Shown here: in pieces, positions 33,610-40,961 of the stretch | How the letters are laid out: each line of letters begins with the position of its first letter | Position numbering within the stretch: position 1 is the stretch's first letter | Assembly (NCBI GenBank): GCA_964343195.1 | Contig: CAYFIR010000054.1 | Span: forward strand, 1 to 40,961 | From: CAYVAP01 sp964343195 | Lineage (GTDB): Bacteria > Bacteroidota > Bacteroidia > J057 | Direction: 5' to 3' | DNA: 40,961 bases | Made by a program: the position numbers and the translations under genes | Notes under the pieces: model-generated | What the model saw: the letters and a program-made list of their open reading frames with translations, nothing else | What the model was told of the DNA's origin: nothing | Database searches by the model: none

Positions 33610-35013
33610 ATGAGAATTGCCATTTTCGCCCTCATGGCGGCTTTACTGGCCGCCTGCACGACGCCCAAAGAATCTCCGGAAACCCAGACTGCATCGGTCG
33701 ATACCTTCCCCGACGGAACCGAAATCTCCGACTGGTTTCGCGATACCAGCAAAGTAGAACTGGCCTCTCTCGGCACAGCCTACAACATCGCCGAGCATGG
33801 AGCTATCGCCAATGACAGCACCATCCTCAACACCGAAGCCATCCAGCAAACCATCGACCTCGCCGCCGAAAATGGCGGTGGTGTGATCGTCGTTCCCGAA
33901 GGAACCTTCATGTCGGGAGCGCTCTTTTTCAAGCCGGGTACCCACCTGCACGTCGAGGAGGGAGGCATGCTCAAAGGCTCCAACGACATCAGCCACTATC
34001 CCAAGATGCCTTCGCGCATGGAGGGACAAAACCTGGACTACTTTCCGGCGTTGGTCAATGCCTACGGAGTGGATGGGTTTACCATTTCGGGCAAAGGCAC
34101 CATCGACGGCAACGGGCTGGAATACTGGAAGGCCTTCTGGCAGCGCCGAGAAGAAAATCCCAAATGCACCAACCTGGAAGTGTCACGGCCTCGGCTGGTC
34201 TTCATCTGGGACTGCGACGACGTGCAGATCCAGGACATCCGCCTGCAAAACTCAGGCTTCTGGACCACCCACCTCTACCAGTGCAACAATGTCAAGATCC
34301 TCAATGCTTCGATTTACGCGCCCCGCGAGCCCGTCAAAGCGCCTAGTACCGACGCGGTGGACGTCGATGTTTGCACCAATGTCCTGATCAAAGGCTGCTA
34401 TATGTCGGTCAATGACGATGCGGTGGCCATGAAGGGCGGTAAAGGCCCCTGGGCGGACGAAGACCCCAACAATGGCCCTAATCAGAACATCCTGATCGAA
34501 GACAACACCTATGGCTTCTGCCACTCGGTCGTCACCTGCGGCAGCGAAAACATCCACACCCGCAACGTGCTGATGCGCAACTGCACCGTCGAAGGAGCGC
34601 AGCGCCTGATCTTCCTGAAAATGCGTCCCGACACGCCACAGAAGTACGAATACCTCACCATCGAAAACGTAACCGGATCGACTCGTGTCGGCATTTACAT
34701 CCGTCCCTGGACGCAGTTCTTTGACCTCCAGGGCCGGGAGACTGCACCAGTCTCTACGTCGAGCAACATCACCTTCCGCAACATCGAACTGGACTGCGAA
34801 AAATTCGCCGAAGTTGGCATCACCGAACACGATCGCCTCGCTGACTTTAGCCTGGAAAATATTCAGTTCACCTCAGGCAAAGCCCAGCTTGACACCGCCC
34901 TCTTCGATGGGATCATGATCCGTGATGTTACCATCAACGGTGAGGCATGGCAAGGAGGAGAGATCGCTGCCGCCGCTGCTGAAGCAGAAGAAGAGCTGAA
35001 GGTGTTTGAGTAA
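33610..35013 (+). CDS. GH28-like pectinase (exo- or rhamnogalacturonase-like), lipoprotein
   Basis: The 467-residue product starts at the ATG at 33610 and has a lipoprotein signal (FALMAALLAACTT). The beta-helix domain carries the N-terminal HGAIANDSTILNTEAIQ and GGGVIVVPEGTF segments, PSTDAVDVDVC and NDDAVAMKGG with the catalytic Asp residues, CHSVVTCGSE as the GHG equivalent, and FLKMRPDT in place of RIK. The long insertion KGGKGPWADEDPNNGP and the divergent RIK motif suggest an exo-acting or rhamnogalacturonan-specific member. It is transcribed alone on the plus strand, facing away from the esterase operon. The C-terminal AAAAAEAEEELKVFE is acidic and low in complexity. Confidence 0.9.
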   Translation: MRIAIFALMAALLAACTTPKESPETQTASVDTFPDGTEISDWFRDTSKVELASLGTAYNIAEHGAIANDSTILNTEAIQQTIDLAAENGGGVIVVPEGTFMSGALFFKPGTHLHVEEGGMLKGSNDISHYPKMPSRMEGQNLDYFPALVNAYGVDGFTISGKGTIDGNGLEYWKAFWQRREENPKCTNLEVSRPRLVFIWDCDDVQIQDIRLQNSGFWTTHLYQCNNVKILNASIYAPREPVKAPSTDAVDVDVCTNVLIKGCYMSVNDDAVAMKGGKGPWADEDPNNGPNQNILIEDNTYGFCHSVVTCGSENIHTRNVLMRNCTVEGAQRLIFLKMRPDTPQKYEYLTIENVTGSTRVGIYIRPWTQFFDLQGRETAPVSTSSNITFRNIELDCEKFAEVGITEHDRLADFSLENIQFTSGKAQLDTALFDGIMIRDVTINGEAWQGGEIAAAAAEAEEELKVFE

Positions 35014-35082
35014 AGCATCGTCAGGGTACGCGGTATTGCCGTTTACACTCGTGAGTCCTGGGACGGCGAAGCCAGACAACCA

Positions 35083-35342
35083 ATCACCCTGCTAGCGCGG
35101 GAGTCTCTCTCGTGTGGTTCTTTTGCGGACTGAGTCCGGGGACGCTGCACACCTGAGGGGACTCCGGCGCGAGCGAGGGAGGGGCCTCTGCTGCGAACAT
35201 AAGAGTTTCCTCCCTCTATCGCACCAGCCCTCTCCCTCCAAAGGGAGACACCCGCGGTGGCACTGAGGATGATCATGGCCTTTAGCACTGCTTCAGCAGT
35301 GCCGCTCGTGAGCTTCTCCGAAGCGAAACGTCAAGTCTAAGC
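35083..35342. repeat. 260-bp GC-rich repeat unit, copy 1
   Basis: The unit begins ATCACCCTGCTAGCGCGGGA and ends CGAAACGTCAAGTCTAAGC. It contains the inner palindromes GGACT-n-AGTCC-like and GCACTGCT-TC-AGCAGTGC. A partial copy of its tail (CTCGTGAG ... GCGAAG) precedes it at 35049-35078. Confidence 0.9.
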
Positions 35343-35604
35343 ATCACCCTGCTAGCGCGGGAGTCTCTCCCGTGTGGTTTTATTGCGGACTCAGTCCGGG
35401 GAGGATACACACCGGAGGGGACTCCGGCGCGAGCGAGGGAGGGGCCTCCGCTGAGAACACAAGAGCTTCCTCCCTCTATCACACCAGTCCTCTCCCTCCA
35501 AAGGGAGACACCCGCGGTGGCACTGAGGATGATCACGGGGCCTTTAGCACTGCTTCAGCAGTGCCGCTCGTGAGCTTCTCCGAAGCGAAACGTCAAGTCT
35601 AAGC
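35343..35604. repeat. 262-bp GC-rich repeat unit, copy 2
   Basis: It is nearly identical to copy 1, in the same orientation and directly abutting. Differences are mostly single substitutions and a few short indels. Confidence 0.92.
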
Positions 35605-35788
35605 ATCACCCTGCTAGCACGGGAGTCTCTCCAGTGTGGTTCTTTTGCGGACTCAGTCCGGGGACGCTGCACACCGGAGGGGACTCCGGCGTGAGCGAGG
35701 GAGGGGCCTCCGCTGAGAACACAAGAGCCTTCTCCCCTCTATCGCACCAGCCCTCTCCCTCCAAAGGGAGACCCACGAGGTGTCACTA
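35605..35788. repeat. GC-rich repeat unit, copy 3 (truncated, about 184 bp)
   Basis: This copy matches the first two thirds of the unit and lacks the tail with the GCACTGC palindrome. It ends 10 bp before the stop codon of the GH65-like gene. The whole 35014-35797 stretch therefore has no gene. Confidence 0.9.
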
Positions 35789-35797
35789 AATCCAACC

Positions 35798-37930
35798 TCA
35801 CGGCATCGGCACGATGCCCTCATACCGAATCTGCCAGTCCTCCGGAAAGCCTGGCAGGTTTTCTTTGTGGCCATCCGTTCCGGCGGCCATCATCGCCAGG
35901 GCTGTCAACAGCCCGCCATTGCCGGGCAGGTAAAGCCGAAGTCGGTCGTCCTGGTAGTTGTGCCCATTTTTGAGGTAGGTATTGGTTTGGATATCCATCA
36001 GCAGGGCATCAATGGCCTTTTCGGGCAAATTAAGCCGGGTGGCGGTCATCGCCGTCATCGGGAAGTCCCAGCCCCAGGTGTCGTGCCACTGCCAGTCACT
36101 CCAGATTTTGTCGAAGGTGTTGCGCATCACGGTGGTGTCAAATCCCTCCGTCGCAGGCAGCATCCCGAAAGTCCCCAGTACGCTGGGATGGTCGGTCATG
36201 AAGCGCTCGGTAGTATAGGAATCGGTCGCGCTTTCGGTGGCCAGGTACAGGCCATCCTGCTCAGGCAAGGGCGAAAGGCCGCTTAGCACCTCGTCCCATT
36301 TTGCCTTGCGGGAAAGTCCCATTCGCTCGCGCCACTGCTGGGCAGTTCCCAGCGCCCAGCGCCAGTAGGCCAGTTCGTAAGTCGGGTTGAAAGTCTCGGA
36401 CGGCTCAAAGCGTTCCTGAGCAGCGATCACGCCCGGCCCCAGGATGTAGCGCCCCAGCGTGGAGTCGTACCAGGCAAAATCCGCCATGAAGTCGGCAGTC
36501 TCTTCGATGATCTGCTGGTATTTTTTCAGGGTGGCTTCATCCTTTTTTGCCCGATAAATCAGCTCGGCAAAGCAAATCGGATGCGGCTGCTGCCAGAGCA
36601 GGTAGGAACCGACGGAAGAAGCCGTTTCACCACCCCAGGGATCGGTCATCTTTTGCCAGCGAAGGCCTTCAAATCCCTGACGCTGAGCGATTACCCGTGC
36701 CACACTGTCGTTTCGGAGGTACCAATCAAGGTGGTTTTCGAGGACCTCGGTACGCCCCCACAGGGCGAAGTGTACCCCATGCCACCAGGCCATTTCCATG
36801 TGGGGCTTGCCGTACCAGGAGTTGAAGGTCAGGCCCGTTTCCTGGGGTGGCGTCATGCCACCATTGTTGACGTGGGTCAGGTACTGTGAAAGGACCATCC
36901 GCCGCTCTAATTCAGCGGCGCGTGGGTCTTCGACTTCGCCAAAATCAATCATCCCACCTGACTGCCAGAATTCCTGCATGTCGGCATGAACATTCTCCCG
37001 AAAATCTGTGAATTGGAATGGCTCGATGGGGACTTCCGCTTGAGAAAAAGCCACGCTGAAGCTCCAGGTTTCATCTGCTGCTTCAGGCTGAATCACAAAG
37101 CCATGTGATTCGGTTAATATGGACTGAATGGCCTGTTCGGAAGCAACCGCGGTAACATATCGCATCGCATCCAACTCACGGGAAATGCTGAAGTGCTCAT
37201 CGTCCGACTGATCGAGCGTCAAGCGGCTTTGTTCATCGGCCTCGTAATAAACGGCTTCGTCCAGCCACTTATCGGTGGGATAAGGAAATTTTATTCGCAG
37301 CGAAAGGCGACCTTCTGCCAGCAGCGAACTTTTCACCCGGACTCCCAGTCGATCCGCTTCCTGGCTGACGAATGAGATCACTTCCACCGGAACTCCCTCT
37401 ATTTCAAACCTGCTGATCAATTCGCCCTCATAAGGCTTCAGCGTCTGATCGATTTGTTCCAAATCCTCCAGCAAAACGGGCTGACCATCCTGGTTGAGGA
37501 TCTCCCAGCCAACATTCGCGAGGTGTATGCGGTGGGGATTCTGGCGCACAAAATTGGCAGCCGCCCACTCACGCGAGCCAGAGGGCCACTGCCGCGCATA
37601 CGGAATCATCCGTCCATGGGAGGCCAATGGCTTCATCGACTCCTCGACGCGGTAGTTCTCGGTATTGGGGAAGCTGTGCCAGCCCCACTCGGACTGGGTG
37701 CCAAGCGGCACGCCGTGATGGTATTCCACCGGGAAGGTCTGCAAGCCGGTGATGTCCATGGTCATGGCAAAGCGGCCATTGCCCAGGGTCAGCGAGTTGA
37801 GGGTATCGACCTCGGTGAGGTAGACGTTGTGTCGGCTGACGACGGCCTTCCGATCGATGGAGTTGTCGGTTGTAGTCTTTTCCTGACAGGAGAAAGCAAG
37901 CAGAACGAGAATGAGTAGGTAGCGGTTCAT
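35798..37930 (-). CDS. GH65-like (alpha/alpha)6-barrel glycoside hydrolase, lipoprotein, uncharacterised clade
   Basis: The 710-residue protein has a lipoprotein signal (LVLLAFSCQEK). The N-terminal half is a beta-sandwich opening with SLTLGNGRFAMTMDITGLQTF and GTQSEWGWHSFPNTENY, resembling the N-terminal domain of GH65/GH15-type (clan GH-L) enzymes. From about residue 340 an all-helical barrel follows, with QETGLTFNSWYGKPHMEM, GFEGLRWQKMTDPWGGE and WDFPMTAMTATRLN, which include candidate acidic catalytic residues. I know of no characterised member; relatives are found in pectin loci of Bacteroidota. It follows the GH106 gene on the same strand, so rhamnose- or uronate-containing oligosaccharides are the likely substrate. 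That is inference. Confidence 0.78.
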   Translation of the reverse strand: MNRYLLILVLLAFSCQEKTTTDNSIDRKAVVSRHNVYLTEVDTLNSLTLGNGRFAMTMDITGLQTFPVEYHHGVPLGTQSEWGWHSFPNTENYRVEESMKPLASHGRMIPYARQWPSGSREWAAANFVRQNPHRIHLANVGWEILNQDGQPVLLEDLEQIDQTLKPYEGELISRFEIEGVPVEVISFVSQEADRLGVRVKSSLLAEGRLSLRIKFPYPTDKWLDEAVYYEADEQSRLTLDQSDDEHFSISRELDAMRYVTAVASEQAIQSILTESHGFVIQPEAADETWSFSVAFSQAEVPIEPFQFTDFRENVHADMQEFWQSGGMIDFGEVEDPRAAELERRMVLSQYLTHVNNGGMTPPQETGLTFNSWYGKPHMEMAWWHGVHFALWGRTEVLENHLDWYLRNDSVARVIAQRQGFEGLRWQKMTDPWGGETASSVGSYLLWQQPHPICFAELIYRAKKDEATLKKYQQIIEETADFMADFAWYDSTLGRYILGPGVIAAQERFEPSETFNPTYELAYWRWALGTAQQWRERMGLSRKAKWDEVLSGLSPLPEQDGLYLATESATDSYTTERFMTDHPSVLGTFGMLPATEGFDTTVMRNTFDKIWSDWQWHDTWGWDFPMTAMTATRLNLPEKAIDALLMDIQTNTYLKNGHNYQDDRLRLYLPGNGGLLTALAMMAAGTDGHKENLPGFPEDWQIRYEGIVPMP

Positions 37931-38119
37931 GGGGTTGGGTTTTGCGAGATGGAATCTCGAAGACTATAGGAGATCGACAATCAGAGTCGTCGATCAACCG
38001 GATAAAGAGCGTCAGGAGACGCGAGGACAAAGCGTTTCGGCTTGCAAAGCCTCACGAGCGCCTCCGCCCTTGGGCGGAGGTTACATGAGTAGATGCGACA
38101 TGGTCGCATCCCTGCATCT
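37931..38119. other. Palindrome-packed spacer between the GH106 and GH65-like genes
   Basis: The spacer holds a string of hairpins: CGAGAT-GGA-ATCTCG, GCGTC-AGGA-GACGC, CCTCCGCCC-TT-GGGCGGAGG (38061-38080) and GATGCGAC-ATG-GTCGCATC (38092-38110). The segment 38032-38060 (GCGTTTCGG ... CTCACGAGCG) is an inverted relative of the tail of the 260-bp repeat at 35083. Confidence 0.75.
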
Positions 38120-40900
38120 CTATTCCTTCGTCCCCAGCGGTACCAACTGCACGGGTCCAAGCAGCCCCGAAGGATAGGGCTCCCAATGATCGGCATGGAA
38201 GAGACCCGTTTCGGGATCGCGGTTTTCGCGGTCGTGGGCGGGAAAGTTGGTGTTGTAGAACTTTCGGTAAGGGATGCCCTCCTGGTCCATGTAGATGATG
38301 CGATTGGCCATGAGGTTGGAAACCTCGATGCGGAGCTGATTGTCCGTTGCATTCAACGCTCCGCTAGGAAGTACCACGGAATAATCCGGCCCAATCAGTG
38401 TAGCCACCTTTTCGCTATTGAGGAAAACCGTCGCACTTTGCTGCACCTCGCCCAGGTCGAGGCGATAGGCATCCACCTCGCCTTCCGGCGCATCAAATGT
38501 CGCTTCGTAGGCCAGTGTACCCGAGAAATGGGCGAGTTCTTCGCTCATGCCCGGCCAGGAAGTCAGGGCCGAAAGTTCTACCGAAGCTGGCTCTGTAGGG
38601 CCACCTTTCACATAACTCATTTGCCAGGGGCCGCTGATGGCAAGTGCAGCGCCATTTTCAGACCAGTAAGGGAACAGATCTCCCATAAAGGGTGTTGCGG
38701 AGGTCTTGACGATGCAGCTTTCGCCGGGACGAAGTTGCAGGTAGACTTTGCCATCCTGCACTTTGGCCAGGCCTTTGGTGTCGGTCATCGGATCAAAAAT
38801 GGCAGCGTATGCTTCCATTTTGCCCAAAGAAACATATTGATCGATGGTCTTATCAGTCCAGTTGGCGATGAAGTACACCTGCCCAGTTCCGTCGTGCTTG
38901 CGAATGGTCTGCAAGCCCAAATCGGCCAGGTCTTCACGGGCAACCTTCGCATGGCTGAGCAAAGAATCCAGCGATTCATGCGTGATTACATTGCCCACAA
39001 TCCCTGCTTTCAATTCCTCAAAAGCCTGTTGCCTTTCTGCCAGATTGCCCAAACCGGGTACGTCCTCAGGCAAGTGCTTGTGAAACAGAATCGTGGCTCC
39101 ATCATCGGCCAGACGCCTAAGGGCCTCCATGGTTTCCAGGGGAAGGTACTCCGTAGCGGGTACCAGAATGGTCTGGTAGCGGTTGCCGTGGCTGAGCAGT
39201 TCTTTGCCTACCACGCCCAGTTCCTGCACCTGTCGGTCAGAGATCAGGTCGAAGGTATAGCCTTTGTCCCAAAGCTCTTCCCCAATGGCTTTCACTTCTG
39301 ACTCGTAGAAATGGCCGCGAATGTCGAAGTGTTCCAACAGGCCATAGCTTTTTTCAGCATAGCGGTCGTAAACGGGGAAGTAAAGCAGAATGTCGTTGTC
39401 GGGTTGGCTGTTTTGCAGCACGGACTGCACCCGCGCGACGTATTGGTTCAGTTGGGAGAAATCATCCCACCAGCTATTGCGGTCGTTGGCGTGGATGGCA
39501 GCGTAGAAGAGCCACCCGGGCCACTGCGCAGAGTCGGGGCTATAAGCCGTGCCGTGGTAAAAGACATGGTTCACTCCGCCGAGAAAATAGCGTTCGAGGT
39601 TTTGCTTGACATCAGCCAGACTCGACTGGAAGTGGTCGTTGAGCCAGGTGGCAGACTCGGAAGAAGCCAGCGGCTTGCCCATCACATTGGCGGCAGAAGA
39701 AGCAAATTTGATCTTGAGGATCTCGGTGCCTTCGGTCTCGGGGATGTCCACCGTCGCGTACAGGTCGAGGATATTGGCTGGTGAACCGTGGGCCTGATTG
39801 CGGATCAATGCTCCGTTGGCTTCGCCCCAGGCTTTCCATTCTTTGGTAAAATTCTCGTAAAGCAGGTGCTCGATGGTGGCGCGATAATCGGTCAGCACGC
39901 GGGGATAATTATCTGATTCAGAGTCAAATAGCTCAGAAAGGTGCTCCCGCAGGTCGTAGCCGTTTACCTCTTCGAATGCCTCAAGGAACCCCGGGGTCCA
40001 GTTGGCCTCGCCACGTGCGTCGTCGACTTCGTAGGAGTCGTTGAAGAAGGCGCGAAGCGAGGAGATGTCTTCTCCTTTCAGAGCTGAATCAAATTTGGCC
40101 AGGTAGCCTGCCAGGGCTTCTTTGGAGAAGTGATCCATCACGAGCCCTTCCCCACCGGGAGCCGCCCGCTCTACCATCTTGCCATGCCAGCCCTGAAACA
40201 GGCCATAGAGCGTCCAGTTCCCTGCCGGGGCGGTCCAGTTGAGTTGTCCGTCTGATACTTTTTCTGTCAGGTCTATGACTTCGCCTTCCTCCGAATAAGC
40301 CATCAGCGTAACAAAATCCATCTCTTTGGTGAAGCGCACCTGATCGATGGCGAGGTCCTGCAGGTTTTCGTTGGCGGAAACCGGGTAGGCCAGGTCTTCC
40401 AGTTTCAGGCGACCGCCTGCCCCGCGCACAAAACCTTCCTGTTCTAGACGAATGGGTTCGCTCAGGCTTTCCCCGCCCTTGAGTTTCCAGGTCTGGTAGG
40501 CCATGTACCTGGCTGCCAGTTCATCGGTGATCCAGGGTCCACCGAAAGGCCAGCCGGTACCCGTCGCCATGTCAACGCCCATGCCGAGACGCTCGGCTTC
40601 CTTGAGGGTGTGGATGAGCATTTCCATCCACTGGGGGGAAAGAAACTCGATGAACTGACCTTCGGTGCCCCGCACCCCAAAGATGGGGGTGATCTCGACA
40701 CCGCCTATGCCGGCCTCATGGAGGCCTTCCAGATCAGCAGTAATGCCTTCTTTGGTAACCGCGCTGCCGTGCCACCACCATCGGGTCCAGGGTTTGGCTT
40801 CGGTGGTGATTTCAGGCCATTCTGGTTCAGTAGCAGTGGGTTCGCAGCCCCAGATGAGGAGCAGCAGACCGAAAAATGGTAGTAGTTTGGGAAGATTCAT
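38120..40900 (-). CDS. GH106 alpha-L-rhamnosidase, lipoprotein
   Basis: The 926-residue protein has a lipoprotein signal (LLLLIWGCEPT). It opens with the GH106 signature region: TRWWWHGSAVTKEGITADL, AGIGGVEITPIFG, MGVDMATGTGWPFGGPW. Later come FFNDSYEVDDARGEANWTPGF, GALIRNQAHGSPANILDLY and IPETEGTEILKIKFASSAANVMGK, the blocks that contain the acidic catalytic residues of the barrel. The C-terminal 250 residues include a beta-sandwich (VDAYRLDLGEVQQSATVFLNS). The enzyme removes non-reducing-end alpha-L-rhamnose from rhamnogalacturonan oligosaccharides. A heptamer tandem tract lies 12 bp upstream of its ATG (40898-40900). It probably forms a transcription unit with the GH65-like gene. Confidence 0.93.
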   Translation of the reverse strand: MNLPKLLPFFGLLLLIWGCEPTATEPEWPEITTEAKPWTRWWWHGSAVTKEGITADLEGLHEAGIGGVEITPIFGVRGTEGQFIEFLSPQWMEMLIHTLKEAERLGMGVDMATGTGWPFGGPWITDELAARYMAYQTWKLKGGESLSEPIRLEQEGFVRGAGGRLKLEDLAYPVSANENLQDLAIDQVRFTKEMDFVTLMAYSEEGEVIDLTEKVSDGQLNWTAPAGNWTLYGLFQGWHGKMVERAAPGGEGLVMDHFSKEALAGYLAKFDSALKGEDISSLRAFFNDSYEVDDARGEANWTPGFLEAFEEVNGYDLREHLSELFDSESDNYPRVLTDYRATIEHLLYENFTKEWKAWGEANGALIRNQAHGSPANILDLYATVDIPETEGTEILKIKFASSAANVMGKPLASSESATWLNDHFQSSLADVKQNLERYFLGGVNHVFYHGTAYSPDSAQWPGWLFYAAIHANDRNSWWDDFSQLNQYVARVQSVLQNSQPDNDILLYFPVYDRYAEKSYGLLEHFDIRGHFYESEVKAIGEELWDKGYTFDLISDRQVQELGVVGKELLSHGNRYQTILVPATEYLPLETMEALRRLADDGATILFHKHLPEDVPGLGNLAERQQAFEELKAGIVGNVITHESLDSLLSHAKVAREDLADLGLQTIRKHDGTGQVYFIANWTDKTIDQYVSLGKMEAYAAIFDPMTDTKGLAKVQDGKVYLQLRPGESCIVKTSATPFMGDLFPYWSENGAALAISGPWQMSYVKGGPTEPASVELSALTSWPGMSEELAHFSGTLAYEATFDAPEGEVDAYRLDLGEVQQSATVFLNSEKVATLIGPDYSVVLPSGALNATDNQLRIEVSNLMANRIIYMDQEGIPYRKFYNTNFPAHDRENRDPETGLFHADHWEPYPSGLLGPVQLVPLGTKE

Positions 40901-40912
40901 TCGGATTGGTTC

Positions 40913-40961
40913 GTAGTTCGTAGTTCGTAGTTCGTAGTTCGTAGTTCGTAGTTCGTAGTTC
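40913..40961. repeat. Heptanucleotide tandem repeat (GTAGTTC) x 7, cut by the window end
   Basis: Seven perfect copies of GTAGTTC fill 40913 to the last base of the window, so the tract is probably longer. On the minus strand it is (GAACTAC)n and ends 12 bp before the GH106 start codon, within the expected 5' leader. Confidence 0.95.

Noticed and set aside
38093..39301. 402-codon open frame antisense to the GH106 gene
   Set aside because: It is the shadow of a conserved enzyme gene in GC-biased codons and has no domain.

Overview
The window looks like chromosomal DNA of a Bacteroidota species, most plausibly a Saprospirales/Lewinella-type or Cytophagales-type lineage. The reasons are a type IX secretion (T9SS) sorting domain at 26029-26475 and the remnant of a second one at 54-239, a PadR regulator paired with a prefix-domain FtsX/MacB permease, a eukaryotic-type (GSII) glutamine synthetase, and several promoters with the Bacteroidota -33/-7 pattern (TTG ... 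TAnnTTTG). The lineage is an inference; no rRNA or other phylogenetic marker is present.

Layout. Positions 1-620 hold no intact gene: hairpin repeats flank a decayed fragment of a T9SS type B C-terminal domain. Positions 624-6726 carry a seven-helix membrane protein, an SDR oxidoreductase, a CPBP-family membrane protein, a padR-permease operon with an operator-like direct repeat, and a small secreted protein. Positions 6822-11437 are a nitrogen-assimilation block: an outer-membrane porin, an ammonium transporter, and a divergent GSII glutamine synthetase across an 820-bp intergenic region rich in palindromes. Positions 11893-15845 carry cell-envelope enzymes: a GHL10 (DigH/YngK-like) glycosidase, an L,D-transpeptidase lipoprotein and an isoaspartyl-peptidase lipoprotein. 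Positions 16127-25911 carry a LexA-like XRE-S24 regulator, a 1239-residue pseudo-CHAT/TM/TPR protein, a second SDR, a polytopic membrane protein with TPRs and an NtrC-type sigma-54 activator. Positions 26029-29856 carry a T9SS cargo protein, a TPR histidine kinase and a TesA-like lipoprotein.

Positions 30464-40900 form a pectin (rhamnogalacturonan) degradation locus: two GH28 enzymes, a CE12 acetylesterase, a second SGNH esterase, a GH65-like (alpha/alpha)6 glycosidase of an uncharacterised clade and a GH106 alpha-L-rhamnosidase. Nearly all have lipobox or secretion signals, so they probably work together in the periplasm or at the outer membrane: the esterases remove acetyl groups, GH28 cuts GalA linkages and GH106 removes rhamnose. 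No SusC/SusD pair lies in the window.

The intergenic DNA is unusually structured. It contains a 260-bp unit repeated 2.7 times (35083-35788), a 75-bp dispersed repeat (30063 and 30288), heptanucleotide tandem tracts (11500-11560 and 40913-40961), a perfect 32-bp palindrome (26542-26573) and several good terminators. The most novel-looking items are the pseudo-CHAT TPR protein, the GH65-like enzyme in the pectin locus, and the heptamer tract just 12 bp upstream of the GH106 start codon. No tRNA, rRNA, CRISPR array, intact insertion sequence or phage gene was seen.
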